Shown here: one piece after another, positions 7,350-14,976 of the stretch | Layout: each line of letters opens with the position of its first letter | Numbering within the stretch: the stretch's first letter is position 1 | NCBI GenBank assembly: GCA_934630905.1 | Contig: CAKTXN010000036.1 | Location: 1-17,275, forward strand | DNA from: an uncultured Eggerthellaceae bacterium | Lineage (GTDB): Bacteria > Actinomycetota > Coriobacteriia > Coriobacteriales > Eggerthellaceae | Reading direction: 5' to 3' | DNA: 17,275 nucleotides | Translations under genes and position numbers: made by a program | Notes under the pieces: generated by a model | The model's input: the letters and a program-made list of their open reading frames with translations, nothing else | Database searches by the model: none | What the model was told of the DNA's origin: nothing

Positions 7350-7364
7350 TTGCGCTGCGCGCAA
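7350..7364 (-). terminator. Weak hairpin after the DASS transporter gene
   Basis: TTGCGC and GCGCAA form a 6-bp stem around a 3-base loop, 20 bases past the transporter stop on the minus strand. Only a short TTT follows, so termination efficiency is doubtful. The stronger hairpin at 7206-7235 may serve both strands. Confidence 0.3.
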
Positions 7365-7383
7365 ACGGAAACCCGGAATCCTT

Positions 7384-8793
7384 CTACATGCCGATAACGC
7401 CTGCGATGAATGGAACCCAGAAGGTCAGCAGCAGAATCAGCACGAAAGCAGGAACGATGCCAGTCTTGAACATGTCGGCGAACGTGTAGTAGCCTTCGCC
7501 GTAAGTCAGCATAACCGTGGGGTTAACCGGCAGAAGCACGTTACCAGCAACAGCAATTGCCAAAGCAATGGTCGGTACGGCCGGGGACACGCCGAACGTG
7601 GCGCACACGGCAATCAGGATCGGCACGAAAATGCCCAGGATGGCAGCGCCAATGGGGCACACGGTGTGCAGCAGGTACACGAACGTGAACAGAATAAACA
7701 TGCACAGATAGAAGCCCATGTCGGTAACGCCGCTGCCCATAACCAGGTCAACCAGGAACTTAGCACCGCCAGTAGCGGTAACAACGCCACCGATAGACAT
7801 GATGGTGCCGCACATCAGGACAATGCCCCAGGGCACAGCGTCCTGGAATTCTTTCCACGTAAGAAGGCTCATGCCAGGCAGGAACATAACAACCAGACCG
7901 ATAAGAGCAACAACGGTAACATTGAGAGCGGACACCCAGTTGCCAGCAATCCACAAAACGACAAGGATCAAGATGATAGCCAAAGCCTTGATGTCGTACG
8001 GCTCAACCTTCGTGGCAGCGGCGGCGTCGTCGCGAATGCCCTGCAGGCAGTCATCGGAAATCGGCTCGGGTTTGATGATGGTGGTCAGGAAGAACCACAG
8101 GATGGGAGTCATAACAACAACCAGCGGCACGCCAACAATCATCCAGTCGAAGAAGCTGATGCCATAACCAACGGTCTGCTGCATGATGCCCATAGCAACA
8201 ACATTGAAGGAGCTGCCAGCGGGAGTAGCGATACCGCCCGTAACGGATGCAACGGGAACGGCAATCATAAGGCACTTACCCAGGTTGGAGCTGCCAGGCT
8301 TAGCGCCAGCAGCCTTCAAAATGGTAAGCGCGAAACCAAGGAACAGAACCGTGGTCGGAACGTCGGACATAACCGTGGAAACAAGGGTGGTGGCAATCAT
8401 GAAGCCCAAGACGAGCTTGCGAGAGTCGGAACCGGTCCACTTCAGAAGCACGTTAATCAGGCGAAGGCCCCACTTGGTCTTCTGCATGATAACGGGCAGA
8501 GCGAATACCGCAACAATGAAGAACAGCGGCGTTGCTGCGTAACCCGAGAACACCGATTTCGCATCAGCGGCGCCCAAGACAATCAGCAACACGGGAATAA
8601 GCAGAGCGATAATGCCGATAGGCAGAGCAGAGGTTGCCCACAAAACAGCCAGAGCCAAAAGAGCGCCAAGCGTGATAATGCCTTCGCGTCCCAAGGCCTC
8701 GGATCCCGGAATCAGGCAAGCGCCCACAATAAGAACCAGCGCAATGGCAATGCCGATAAGACGCTGGCGAAGCGTAACATTTGTGCTTTCCAT
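7384..8793 (-). CDS. DASS (SLC13-type) anion transporter
   Basis: The product has 469 residues and about 11-12 membrane helices, in the two-fold repeated layout of the divalent anion:sodium symporter family, which imports di- and tricarboxylates, sulfate or sulfonates. Family features are GYAATPLFFIVAVFALP (84-100), TGGIATPAGSSFNVVAMGI (185-203) and GNVLLPVNPTVMLTYG (417-432). The two Ser-Asn-Thr substrate/sodium motifs of characterised members appear altered: SDVPTT (143-148) and HTVCPIGAA (376-384). The ligand may therefore differ from the usual C4-dicarboxylates. The ATG at 8793 has AGAGGGG four bases upstream; longer in-frame starts reach into the promoter. It lies downstream of lysR on the same strand but has its own promoter. 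Confidence 0.87.
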   Translation of the reverse strand: MESTNVTLRQRLIGIAIALVLIVGACLIPGSEALGREGIITLGALLALAVLWATSALPIGIIALLIPVLLIVLGAADAKSVFSGYAATPLFFIVAVFALPVIMQKTKWGLRLINVLLKWTGSDSRKLVLGFMIATTLVSTVMSDVPTTVLFLGFALTILKAAGAKPGSSNLGKCLMIAVPVASVTGGIATPAGSSFNVVAMGIMQQTVGYGISFFDWMIVGVPLVVVMTPILWFFLTTIIKPEPISDDCLQGIRDDAAAATKVEPYDIKALAIILILVVLWIAGNWVSALNVTVVALIGLVVMFLPGMSLLTWKEFQDAVPWGIVLMCGTIMSIGGVVTATGGAKFLVDLVMGSGVTDMGFYLCMFILFTFVYLLHTVCPIGAAILGIFVPILIAVCATFGVSPAVPTIALAIAVAGNVLLPVNPTVMLTYGEGYYTFADMFKTGIVPAFVLILLLTFWVPFIAGVIGM

Positions 8794-8835
8794 ATACCCC
8801 TCTTTCGTTGGAAGTGTAGATGCTCGGTTTTCCCC

Positions 8836-8866
8836 TTTTTGCAAATCATGCTCCGAGCTGCAAAAA
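8836..8866 (-). promoter_or_regulatory. Hairpin at the 5' end of the transporter mRNA
   Basis: TTTTTGCA (8836-8843) and TGCAAAAA (8859-8866) are perfect inverted repeats separated by 15 bases. The predicted transcript start is near 8859, so this stem would form at the extreme 5' end of the mRNA, where such structures often slow decay. Confidence 0.35.
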
Positions 8867-8895
8867 TTGTAGGTCTGAGGCGTTGTATATGACAA
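8866..8895 (-). promoter_or_regulatory. Predicted promoter of the DASS gene with a LysR-type T-N11-A box
   Basis: On the minus strand TTGTCA (8895-8890) is followed after 18 bases by TACAAT (8871-8866), both 5 of 6 to consensus. The -35 is part of TTGT-N5-ACAA (8895-8883), which fits the T-N11-A pattern of LysR-type sites. Binding there would overlap the -35, compatible with repression or close activation. Confidence 0.5.
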
Positions 8896-9030
8896 ATACG
8901 GTTAATGAAAAGAGGGCTTCAGTTTATGCATAGTACCTGATAGATAAAGACTTAGACCGCGAATGAATCGCTACAGGAAAAAAGATTGTATTATTTGACG
9001 AAGCGAGCCTGCGAACAGTGCCCTTCGCGC

Positions 9031-9990
9031 TTACCAGTCTTCCGTAAGCGTATGGGCACGCTCAATCAGATAATCAACAATGAACGACAGCACGGGATTG
9101 TCGTTTTTCGGATCAACCACGGCAAACGAATCAATGTAGCGTTTCTCGTCGGTCAGCGAACGGATAACCGTATGTTGTTTTACCAGGTCAGCGATAATGG
9201 GGCGATACTTCTTGTCAACGCGCACCAATAAATGAATGGCGTCATGCGGCTCAGTACCGTAGAACATGAACGCGCTGTCCGTGGGCACAAGCGACACATT
9301 GGGATAAAACCCGACTTTTTGACACGCATCAACGAAATCCTGACGGAAAATCTCACCGCTGCGATTTGCTGGAAGAATGAAGCGCTCGTTCGCCAGATCC
9401 TTCAGCGTAAGGTTTTCCTTGTTGGCAAGCGCAGAATTGCGCGGGATGCCCACCACGAACTCACCGTGGAACTCGGGGATCAGCACCGCCAAGAAGTCGT
9501 CAATTGAGCGCGTGGGCTCCTGCATGTCCGTGGAAAGCAGCGTTTCGAACGCAATATCAACCTTGCCCGACGCCACCAGCTGCTGAGCATTCAGCCCGCT
9601 GGAATTCATATTCACGTATTCAACGTGCAAGTCGGGAAACGTAGCCCGCGCGGCTTCAACCGCTTCGTTCAAGCCCACATACAGCGTATTCACGTGAAGC
9701 ATATCCACCACGCGAATGCGCGCACCGCCCGAAGAAGGAATGGATGCCAGCTCGGAGAGCAGCGTCTTCTCTACGCTCACAATTTTACTGGCATGCTTGA
9801 GCACCGTCTCACCCGCCGCGGTCAAACGCAAGGGGCGCGTTTCATAGAAAAGCTTGCAGCCCAGCTGATTCGCGAACAAGCTCATGTGGCGGCTCAGCGA
9901 TGGTTGCGACATGTTCAGGTCGCGTGCGGCCGACACAAAACTGCCATGGGAAACAAGAGAGATGAACTCCTTATAAAGCTCGGTATCCAA
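9031..9990 (-). CDS. LysR-family transcriptional regulator
   Basis: From a TTG at 9990 the product has 319 residues, the usual LysR size. The N-terminal winged HTH is typical: DTELYKEFISLVSHGSF, then AARDLNMSQPSLSRHMS, and RPLRLTAAGETVLKHA. The rest (about 90-300) is a substrate-binding-like effector domain, with IRVVDMLHVNTLYVG at its first strand. The TTG is preferred because the family nearly always begins a few residues before the first helix, and a GGGGG stretch lies about 8 bases upstream. The in-frame upstream extension to 10206 is rich in Cys and Arg and looks non-coding. The effector cannot be inferred. Candidate targets are the transporter downstream and the Suf/FucI-like cluster on the other side, since T-N11-A boxes lie before both. 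Confidence 0.88.
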   Translation of the reverse strand: MDTELYKEFISLVSHGSFVSAARDLNMSQPSLSRHMSLFANQLGCKLFYETRPLRLTAAGETVLKHASKIVSVEKTLLSELASIPSSGGARIRVVDMLHVNTLYVGLNEAVEAARATFPDLHVEYVNMNSSGLNAQQLVASGKVDIAFETLLSTDMQEPTRSIDDFLAVLIPEFHGEFVVGIPRNSALANKENLTLKDLANERFILPANRSGEIFRQDFVDACQKVGFYPNVSLVPTDSAFMFYGTEPHDAIHLLVRVDKKYRPIIADLVKQHTVIRSLTDEKRYIDSFAVVDPKNDNPVLSFIVDYLIERAHTLTEDW

Positions 9991-10161
9991 ATGAGCCAAC
10001 CCCCGCCCCGTCGATGCTCGGTAATAACAAAAACAGCAAGAAATTAATACTATCAGAATACTTCTTCCTTGCCGCGGCGTGAAGAGCAAAACCTTACGCG
10101 ATTGACGTAAAAAACACCGGCGGGAGCAACGTGCACGCCTGAGTACCAACAATGCATAGCT

Positions 10162-10180
10162 GTATTCGAAAAGTGAATAC
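10162..10180. promoter_or_regulatory. LysR-type binding site between lysR and the SufE-1 operon
   Basis: GTATTC-N7-GAATAC is a perfect 6-bp interrupted palindrome. Its inner ATTC-N7-GAAT fits the T-N11-A motif of LysR-type regulators. It lies in the shared divergent region, about 172 bases before the lysR TTG and 156 before the SufE-1 ATG, the classical position for a site that both autoregulates lysR and activates the divergent operon. Confidence 0.6.
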
Positions 10181-10234
10181 ACGCATAACCCCAGCGTATA
10201 GTTCAACTAGAGAATCGTATTTATTGCATACCGC

Positions 10235-10270
10235 GCCGCCTTCGTACAATGGCGGCAGCTCGAGCGCTGC
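10235..10270 (+). promoter_or_regulatory. Two overlapping small hairpins in the SufE-1 leader
   Basis: GCCGCC (10235-10240) can pair with GGCGGC (10251-10256). GCAGC (10255-10259) can pair with GCTGC (10266-10270). They share bases 10255-10256, so full versions exclude each other. I found no convincing promoter for the operon here; TACAAT at 10246-10251 is a possible -10 without a good -35. Beyond the LysR box, the rest of 9991-10335 shows nothing I can support. Confidence 0.25.
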
Positions 10271-10335
10271 AAAGAAGTATTCACGATTTTGTCGTAGGAA
10301 ATGCGAGAAACCCAGTGTAAGGAAACCACCCTGCC

Positions 10336-10779
10336 ATGACTGGTCACATCGAGGAACGGCAACAGGAATTCGTCGACTTGTTCAACGAACTTGACGATCC
10401 GGTCTTTCAGTACGAAGTTCTTATGCAAATCGCAGGAGAACTCGAAGAATACCCGCAGTCTTTTCGGGATGAAAAGCATTCCGTTGATGGCTGTCAATCA
10501 AAGACCTGGATTCGCTGCGAAACAATCGGCGAAAACTGTATCAAGATCCTGGTGGACAGTGAAGCGCTCATCGTTAAGGGGATGATTGGCGTTATCGCCC
10601 AAATCATGGAAGGCGTTCCGCTGGAGGAAGCAGCATGCGTCCATATCGACTACATCGAGAAAACTTCACTCAAAGATCTCGTGACCTCTGATCGGCGCAA
10701 TGGGATAGCCAGCGCCGTGGAGACTATTCAAAAGCAGGCGAGGGAACTGCTTGAGAGAGAAAGGAACTGTCATGATTAG
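10336..10779 (+). CDS. SufE-family sulfur acceptor, copy 1
   Basis: This 147-residue SufE-like protein would take persulfide sulfur from a cysteine desulfurase and hand it on. The key motif VDGCQSKTWI (50-59) contains the acceptor Cys C53. The fold markers Q25-x4-LMQIAGELEEYP and DSEALIVKGMIGVI (74-87) are both present. It opens a plus-strand operon, and its last codons overlap the start of the FucI-fold gene by eight bases. TAAGGA lies 12 bases before the ATG, a somewhat long spacing. In ordinary Suf operons SufE sits beside sufBCDS; here no scaffold genes follow, so the acceptor of the sulfur is probably encoded in this cluster. Confidence 0.88.
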   Translation: MTGHIEERQQEFVDLFNELDDPVFQYEVLMQIAGELEEYPQSFRDEKHSVDGCQSKTWIRCETIGENCIKILVDSEALIVKGMIGVIAQIMEGVPLEEAACVHIDYIEKTSLKDLVTSDRRNGIASAVETIQKQARELLERERNCHD

Positions 10780-12301
10780 GAAAGGCATCGATGTAGAGCT
10801 TAACGTGAAGCCGGTCTTTTTGGCCCTTTACCACAAAGCATCTTACGAAGGCCCCTGCCGTTTCGGCGCAGGCGACGCGCTCAAGGTTGGCTTTGACCAG
10901 CACTTGAACCAGGAGCTTTACAAGGGCTTTGTAAAGAAATGCGAAGAGAACTTCCCTGAAGGCGTTAAAGTTGTTGACCCCGTTATGATCGAGCGCAGCG
11001 ACGACTGGGAATCCCCCGAGTGTTTCTTCGAAGAAATGCTGGGCGACCGCGAAAACGTTGACCTGTACTTCGTCAACCTGGGCTTAGGCCGCAGCGATCT
11101 TCTTCTTGAATTTGCAGCGCGCTACGATGTGCCTATCGCACTTGATCCGGACCTGAACTTCATTTCTGGCACCGCAGCTGCTCTTTACAACCGTGGCGCT
11201 GAAGTGTACTGCCACTTCACTTGGAACGACATGCGCACCCAGATGCGCGCTCTGCGTGCTCGCAAGGCCATTAAGAAGATGCGCGTGCTCACCCTTCCCC
11301 GCTTCAACTCCACCACCGCGCTTGCCGGCGCGGATTCCTTCAACAACCTGGACGAAATCACCAGCAAATTCGGCACGATTTTCCGTCCGCGCAACCTGCA
11401 TGAATTCCTTGACCAGATGACCCCCGCCACCGAGGGCGGCAACCCCACGACTCCTGGCCGCACCACGCTTGACCTGGACGAAAACGACATGAAGGAAGTC
11501 GATGAGATTGCCGAGCAGCTTATGGGCCATGCGTGCGTGGTGGACGTTAAGTCCGAGTACGTGAAGAGCACCATCAGTGCTTACGTGCTGGCTAAGAAGT
11601 GGCTCAACGCCCTTGAGTGCAACGCTTTCGTAGCACCCTGCCCCGACGCTTGCTCTACGCGCCGTTTGCACGAGCTGAACTTCACGTTCTGCATGACGCA
11701 CTCCCTGCTGATCAGCCAGGGCATCCCGTCTGCCTGCGAGTACGACATTGCCGCCGCCGTCTCCATGATGCCGCTTATGGTGCTGTCCAACAGCTCTGCA
11801 TTCATGGGTAACACCGCCGCCATCCCCATGGTGGATGGCGAACTGCAGACTGCAGCCCTGCCAACGCTTGACACGTCGCAGATTGATGCGCTGGAGGACA
11901 AGAGCAACCTGTACTTCAGCCAGCATTCCACCGCAACCCTGAAGATGTGCGGCTTCAACCAGCCCACCAAGGAATACGGCCTGCGTCACTTCGCCTTTGA
12001 AAAGGGTTTTGGCGCGATTGTGCGCTACGACCATGCGCAAGACGCCGGCACCCCCGTTACGCTGTGCCGCTTCTCGGGCGATGGCAAGTCGATGTTTGTT
12101 GGCAAGGGCACCATCGTTGCAGGTGGCGGCTTTGATCGCAACAACTGCCATGGCAATATCATCTACCGCGTGGCCGACAATATGGACTTCGCCAACAAGC
12201 AGAAGCGCTTCGGCAACCACGTGCCGTTGGTGTACGGCGATTACGTAAAGGAACTCGTCATGCTGGGCGAGGCCATGGGTCTTGAGGTTGTCACCGCATA
12301 A
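10772..12301 (+). CDS. FucI/AraA-fold protein 1, probably not a sugar isomerase
   Basis: The product has 509 residues and resembles L-fucose isomerase-like proteins. Support comes from the C-terminal half: FCMTHSLLISQGIPSACEYD (306-325) and FGNHVPLVYGD (480-490). E323 and H483 correspond to the catalytic/metal Glu and His of E. coli FucI (E337, H528). The third ligand, Asp361, lies 24 residues after the Glu; here that position is N347 (MGNT). Cysteines shared with the second copy are C29 (EGPCRFG), C283 (CNAF), C290 and C294 (PCPDACSTRRL), C307 and C322. The ATG at 10772, with AAAGGA six bases upstream, is preferred to one seven codons earlier. Co-expression with SufE and the cysteines suggests a sulfur-linked or Fe-S role. 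The fold call is fairly firm; the reaction is unknown. Confidence 0.75.
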   Translation: MIRKGIDVELNVKPVFLALYHKASYEGPCRFGAGDALKVGFDQHLNQELYKGFVKKCEENFPEGVKVVDPVMIERSDDWESPECFFEEMLGDRENVDLYFVNLGLGRSDLLLEFAARYDVPIALDPDLNFISGTAAALYNRGAEVYCHFTWNDMRTQMRALRARKAIKKMRVLTLPRFNSTTALAGADSFNNLDEITSKFGTIFRPRNLHEFLDQMTPATEGGNPTTPGRTTLDLDENDMKEVDEIAEQLMGHACVVDVKSEYVKSTISAYVLAKKWLNALECNAFVAPCPDACSTRRLHELNFTFCMTHSLLISQGIPSACEYDIAAAVSMMPLMVLSNSSAFMGNTAAIPMVDGELQTAALPTLDTSQIDALEDKSNLYFSQHSTATLKMCGFNQPTKEYGLRHFAFEKGFGAIVRYDHAQDAGTPVTLCRFSGDGKSMFVGKGTIVAGGGFDRNNCHGNIIYRVADNMDFANKQKRFGNHVPLVYGDYVKELVMLGEAMGLEVVTA

Positions 12302-12365
12302 TCGGCAGACCGGCTCAAACCACCGAAACACATAAAACGCAAGAGAGAAGCAAGGAGGGGCACCT

Positions 12366-12770
12366 ATGGCGCAGACGCTGAAAGAACAGCTCTTGGCGTC
12401 TGCGCGAGCAGCCGCCAAGGCAGCCGCCGGGATGCGCAACGCGCAATCCAGCGAGGAGCTTCACCAACACTTACGAGACTACGTATACGCGAAATACCTG
12501 CTTGACGCATCCGACGAGGACGACATTGACGAGCTGACCGCATTAAGCATTGCACGCGCCTTAAAGCTGGACAGAAACTTGATGGCAGAGATTGATAACG
12601 CCGCTGAATGCACTGGCTCCACCTCCGCCATGCGTAAAAAAGTACTTTTAATCATGTCGCTGCAGAAAAACGTGGGGGTAGAGCTCACGCCTTCCGCAAC
12701 CGCCCAGGCTTCCACGCTTAAAGCGTTAGCAGAACTGATTTTCACCGAACTGAAAGGTAATGAAAAATGA
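12366..12770 (+). CDS. Small carrier-like protein 1, paralog of the one at 14977
   Basis: I do not recognise a named family. The 134 residues are mostly helical: an Ala-rich N-terminal helix (1-24), a conserved block LHQHLRDYVYAKYLLD (32-47), then C82-T-G-S-T-S87 followed by KKVLLIMSLQKNVGVEL. The last third (107-128) has the spacing of acyl carrier proteins after their phosphopantetheine Ser, including the late Thr followed by LAELI. S87 lies roughly where that Ser would be. C82 is also conserved in the paralog and could carry sulfur. The ribosome binding site is strong (AAGGAGGGG). The stop overlaps the ATG of the next gene by four bases, so it is coupled to FucI-fold protein 2. Confidence 0.7.
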   Translation: MAQTLKEQLLASARAAAKAAAGMRNAQSSEELHQHLRDYVYAKYLLDASDEDDIDELTALSIARALKLDRNLMAEIDNAAECTGSTSAMRKKVLLIMSLQKNVGVELTPSATAQASTLKALAELIFTELKGNEK

Positions 12771-14359
12771 GACTTCCCAACGAATTCCAACTAAGGCAGA
12801 ACCGCGACGTTGTTCTGAACGTCCGCCCCATTGAAATCGGCTTGTACCATGACTACGTGTTTGAAGGTCCGTGCCGTTTCGGCCGCGGCGACGAGCTCAC
12901 GCGCGAGCACGACATGATGGTCATTGAAATGAAGAGCAAGGCCGACGAGCAAATGCTGCGCGATGAGTTCGGCAGCATTCCCGGCGTGAACATCATGGAC
13001 ACTATCGTGGTGCGCCGCGACGAGACGTTCCCGTTGAACAACGAAATGCTTGAGGCCATGGCAAAGGACCACGACCAGGTTGACCTCTACATCTTCAACT
13101 TTACCGTATTCGGCGCTGACCTGGCCATTGCCTTCGCGCAGAAATACGGCAAACCGTCTATGATTTTACCCACGCCGAACAACGACGCGCACATGTCTGC
13201 CGCTTTCCGCGCACGCAACCTTGAGATGCACAGCCCCGCCACGCTTGACGACGCACGCAAGACGCTTGTTGCCCTGCGTGCCCGCAAGGTCATGGCCAAC
13301 ACGCGCGCCATGGTTGTTGTGCGCAACAACTCCGTGCATCCCGTGACGAACTACGACTCGTTCCTGGATCACTACCAGGTCACCCAGAAGCTGGGCACCA
13401 CCTTCACGTACTACAACCTGCACGAATTCTTGGATCAGTTGCATGTTGTGCCTGGTGACACGAACCCCACGCTGCCGGGACGTATGGCCGACAACATCAC
13501 CCCCGAGGAGATGAAGACCATCGAGACCATGACCGACGAGTTCATGGAGAGCGCCGAGCTGTGCGACATGGATAAGGAATCCATCATTCCGTCCATGCGC
13601 GTGCACTACTTGGCAAACAAGCTTATGAAGAAACTTGACTGCAACGCGTTTGCGGCTCCTTGCCCCGACATGTGCGCCACCAGGCGCCTGAACCAAGAGA
13701 AGGCAACGTTCTGCCTGAACCACGTACTGAACAACGAGTGCGGCGTGTGCTCCGCTTGCGAGCAAGACGTTTCCGCATTGCTGTCCATGGTTGCGTTGTC
13801 CGCCGTTTCCAACACCCCGCCGTACATGGGCAACACCGTGCCGGTCAAGTTGGACGAAAACGATGAGCTGCGCATCAAGACGCGCGTTATGTTCCGTCCC
13901 TACGCCTGCGACGAAGAGACTCCGCATCTGGCCGAGCAGTACGAAAACATGGAAAAAGGCGGCATCTTCTCCATTTACCACGCCGTGCCGAGCCGCCGCT
14001 TCAAGGGCTTCGATGAGGAGGTTGAGCCCTATGCCGTGCGTCCGTTCGCCATGGACGGCCGCTGGGGTGCCACCGTGCGTTACGACTTCAAGCGCGACAT
14101 TGGCCAGGCCATCACGCTGGCGAAGTTCGACCCGACCTGCTCCAAAATCCTGATTGCTCGCGGCACCATTGTTGGCGGCATTGGCACCCAGGACGAAAAC
14201 TGCAGCGAAGGCGTGTTCTTCGGCGTAAGCGACGGCCGCGCATTCCGCGAGGCCACCATGTGGACCGGCAACCACACCGCACTGGTTTACGGCGACGTTT
14301 TTGACGAGATGGTGCTGTTTGCCAAGAGCGTTGGTCTGGAGCCCATCGCCATCGCGTAA
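12767..14359 (+). CDS. FucI/AraA-fold protein 2, Cys-rich paralog
   Basis: The product has 530 residues and is clearly paralogous to the FucI-fold protein at 10772. Shared segments include FEGPCRFG (32-39), NLHEFLDQ (217-224), CNAF-A-APCPD (292-301), the TRRL that follows (305-308) and TGNHTALVYGD (500-510). E332 and H503 keep the positions of the isomerase Glu and His, while the metal Asp position is N356, again exactly 24 residues after the Glu. It has an extra cluster C325-G-V-C328-S-A-C331 just before E332, placing three cysteines beside the presumed active site; this could bind an Fe-S cluster or accept persulfide. The start overlaps the preceding gene by four bases. Two diverged copies in one operon suggest a heteromeric enzyme or two successive steps. 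Confidence 0.75.
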   Translation: MRLPNEFQLRQNRDVVLNVRPIEIGLYHDYVFEGPCRFGRGDELTREHDMMVIEMKSKADEQMLRDEFGSIPGVNIMDTIVVRRDETFPLNNEMLEAMAKDHDQVDLYIFNFTVFGADLAIAFAQKYGKPSMILPTPNNDAHMSAAFRARNLEMHSPATLDDARKTLVALRARKVMANTRAMVVVRNNSVHPVTNYDSFLDHYQVTQKLGTTFTYYNLHEFLDQLHVVPGDTNPTLPGRMADNITPEEMKTIETMTDEFMESAELCDMDKESIIPSMRVHYLANKLMKKLDCNAFAAPCPDMCATRRLNQEKATFCLNHVLNNECGVCSACEQDVSALLSMVALSAVSNTPPYMGNTVPVKLDENDELRIKTRVMFRPYACDEETPHLAEQYENMEKGGIFSIYHAVPSRRFKGFDEEVEPYAVRPFAMDGRWGATVRYDFKRDIGQAITLAKFDPTCSKILIARGTIVGGIGTQDENCSEGVFFGVSDGRAFREATMWTGNHTALVYGDVFDEMVLFAKSVGLEPIAIA

Positions 14360-14376
14360 TGATGTTATCCCCCGGA

Positions 14377-14491
14377 ACACTCTTGCAGGCATGCGCTTGC
14401 AAGAGTGTCCTTCCACAGTAGGCGCGCGTTGCTGGACGTAGCAGCGCGCGCGGGCTCGGAGTCCATATGCCTCCCCCAGCACTCCGAGCCC
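14377..14491 (+). promoter_or_regulatory. Three consecutive strong hairpins between the two halves of the cluster
   Basis: Hairpin 1 has an 11-bp perfect stem (14377-14387 with 14398-14408) and a 10-base loop. Hairpin 2 has a 12-bp stem with one G-T pair (14422-14433 with 14440-14451) and a 6-base loop. Hairpin 3 has an 11-bp perfect stem (14452-14462 with 14481-14491) and abuts hairpin 2 without a gap. None is followed by a T-run on the plus strand, so simple intrinsic termination is not the obvious role. They fill most of the 191-base gap before SufE-2, for which I see no clear promoter. Confidence 0.7.
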
Positions 14492-14550
14492 ACCCTTCCC
14501 CCCCGTGCTAACGAAGGTAAGATTTCCCCTGATGAGAAAGGCAGCATGCT

Positions 14551-14958
14551 GTGAAAACAATCAAACAGGTGCAATCTGAACTCATCGACGAAATCAACGC
14601 TACAGGCGATATTTTGTTCCAATACACGTACCTTGTTGACATTGCAGGCAGACTTCCCCGTATGACCGAAGAAGAGAAGCAAGCCGCAACGAAAGTCGAG
14701 AAATGCCAATCCAACGTGTGGCTGATCATCTCTGTAGACAACGGCGCGGTTCACCTTAAAGCAGACAGCGACACGCTGATCGTGCGAGGGCTTTTGCAAC
14801 TGATCATCAGGCTTTTTGACGGACGCACTCCTCAAGAGATTCTCGGTGTTGACGTAAGGGTTCTTACCGCAACCGAGCTTTCCGAGGCGTTCACAGAAGA
14901 CCGCATGACCGGTTTCAGCGAAATCATTCGCACGATTCGCGCGGCAATTTCCGCATAA
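14551..14958 (+). CDS. SufE-family sulfur acceptor, copy 2
   Basis: The product has 135 residues and is a second SufE-like protein, distinct from the copy at 10336. The acceptor site reads VEKCQSNVWLI (49-59, acceptor C52). The Gly that normally precedes the Cys is Lys here, which may change partner choice or reactivity. Fold markers Q24-YTYLVDIAGRLP and DSDTLIVRGLLQLII (72-86) are present. It starts with GTG; an ATG six bases earlier in the same frame hits TGA at once. GAAAGG lies nine bases upstream. It heads the second half of the cluster, with the small carrier-like protein 2 and the cysteine desulfurase behind it. Confidence 0.85.
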   Translation: MKTIKQVQSELIDEINATGDILFQYTYLVDIAGRLPRMTEEEKQAATKVEKCQSNVWLIISVDNGAVHLKADSDTLIVRGLLQLIIRLFDGRTPQEILGVDVRVLTATELSEAFTEDRMTGFSEIIRTIRAAISA

Positions 14959-14976
14959 ATTCGCAAGGAGAACGCA

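Noticed and set aside
7276..8892. A 538-codon plus-strand open frame across the transporter gene
   Set aside because: It is antisense to the DASS gene. Its product is rich in Asn, Gln and His with no recognisable domain, while the opposite strand gives a clean membrane protein with a good start site.
10207..10497. A 96-codon minus-strand open frame at the start of SufE-1
   Set aside because: It overlaps the well-supported SufE-1 gene in antisense and has no recognisable motif or ribosome binding site.
11084..12439. A 451-codon minus-strand open frame across FucI-fold gene 1
   Set aside because: It is a mirror frame of a GC-rich coding gene. Composition is His/Val/Ala-rich, and there is no family match or ribosome binding site.
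10772..14359. A fucose or arabinose utilisation operon
   Set aside because: No kinase, aldolase, mutarotase or sugar transporter is present, the metal Asp is replaced by Asn, and the partners are sulfur-transfer proteins.
13166..14560. A 464-codon minus-strand open frame across FucI-fold gene 2 and the hairpins
   Set aside because: Same reason: it shadows a strong plus-strand gene and reads through the three hairpins without domain content.
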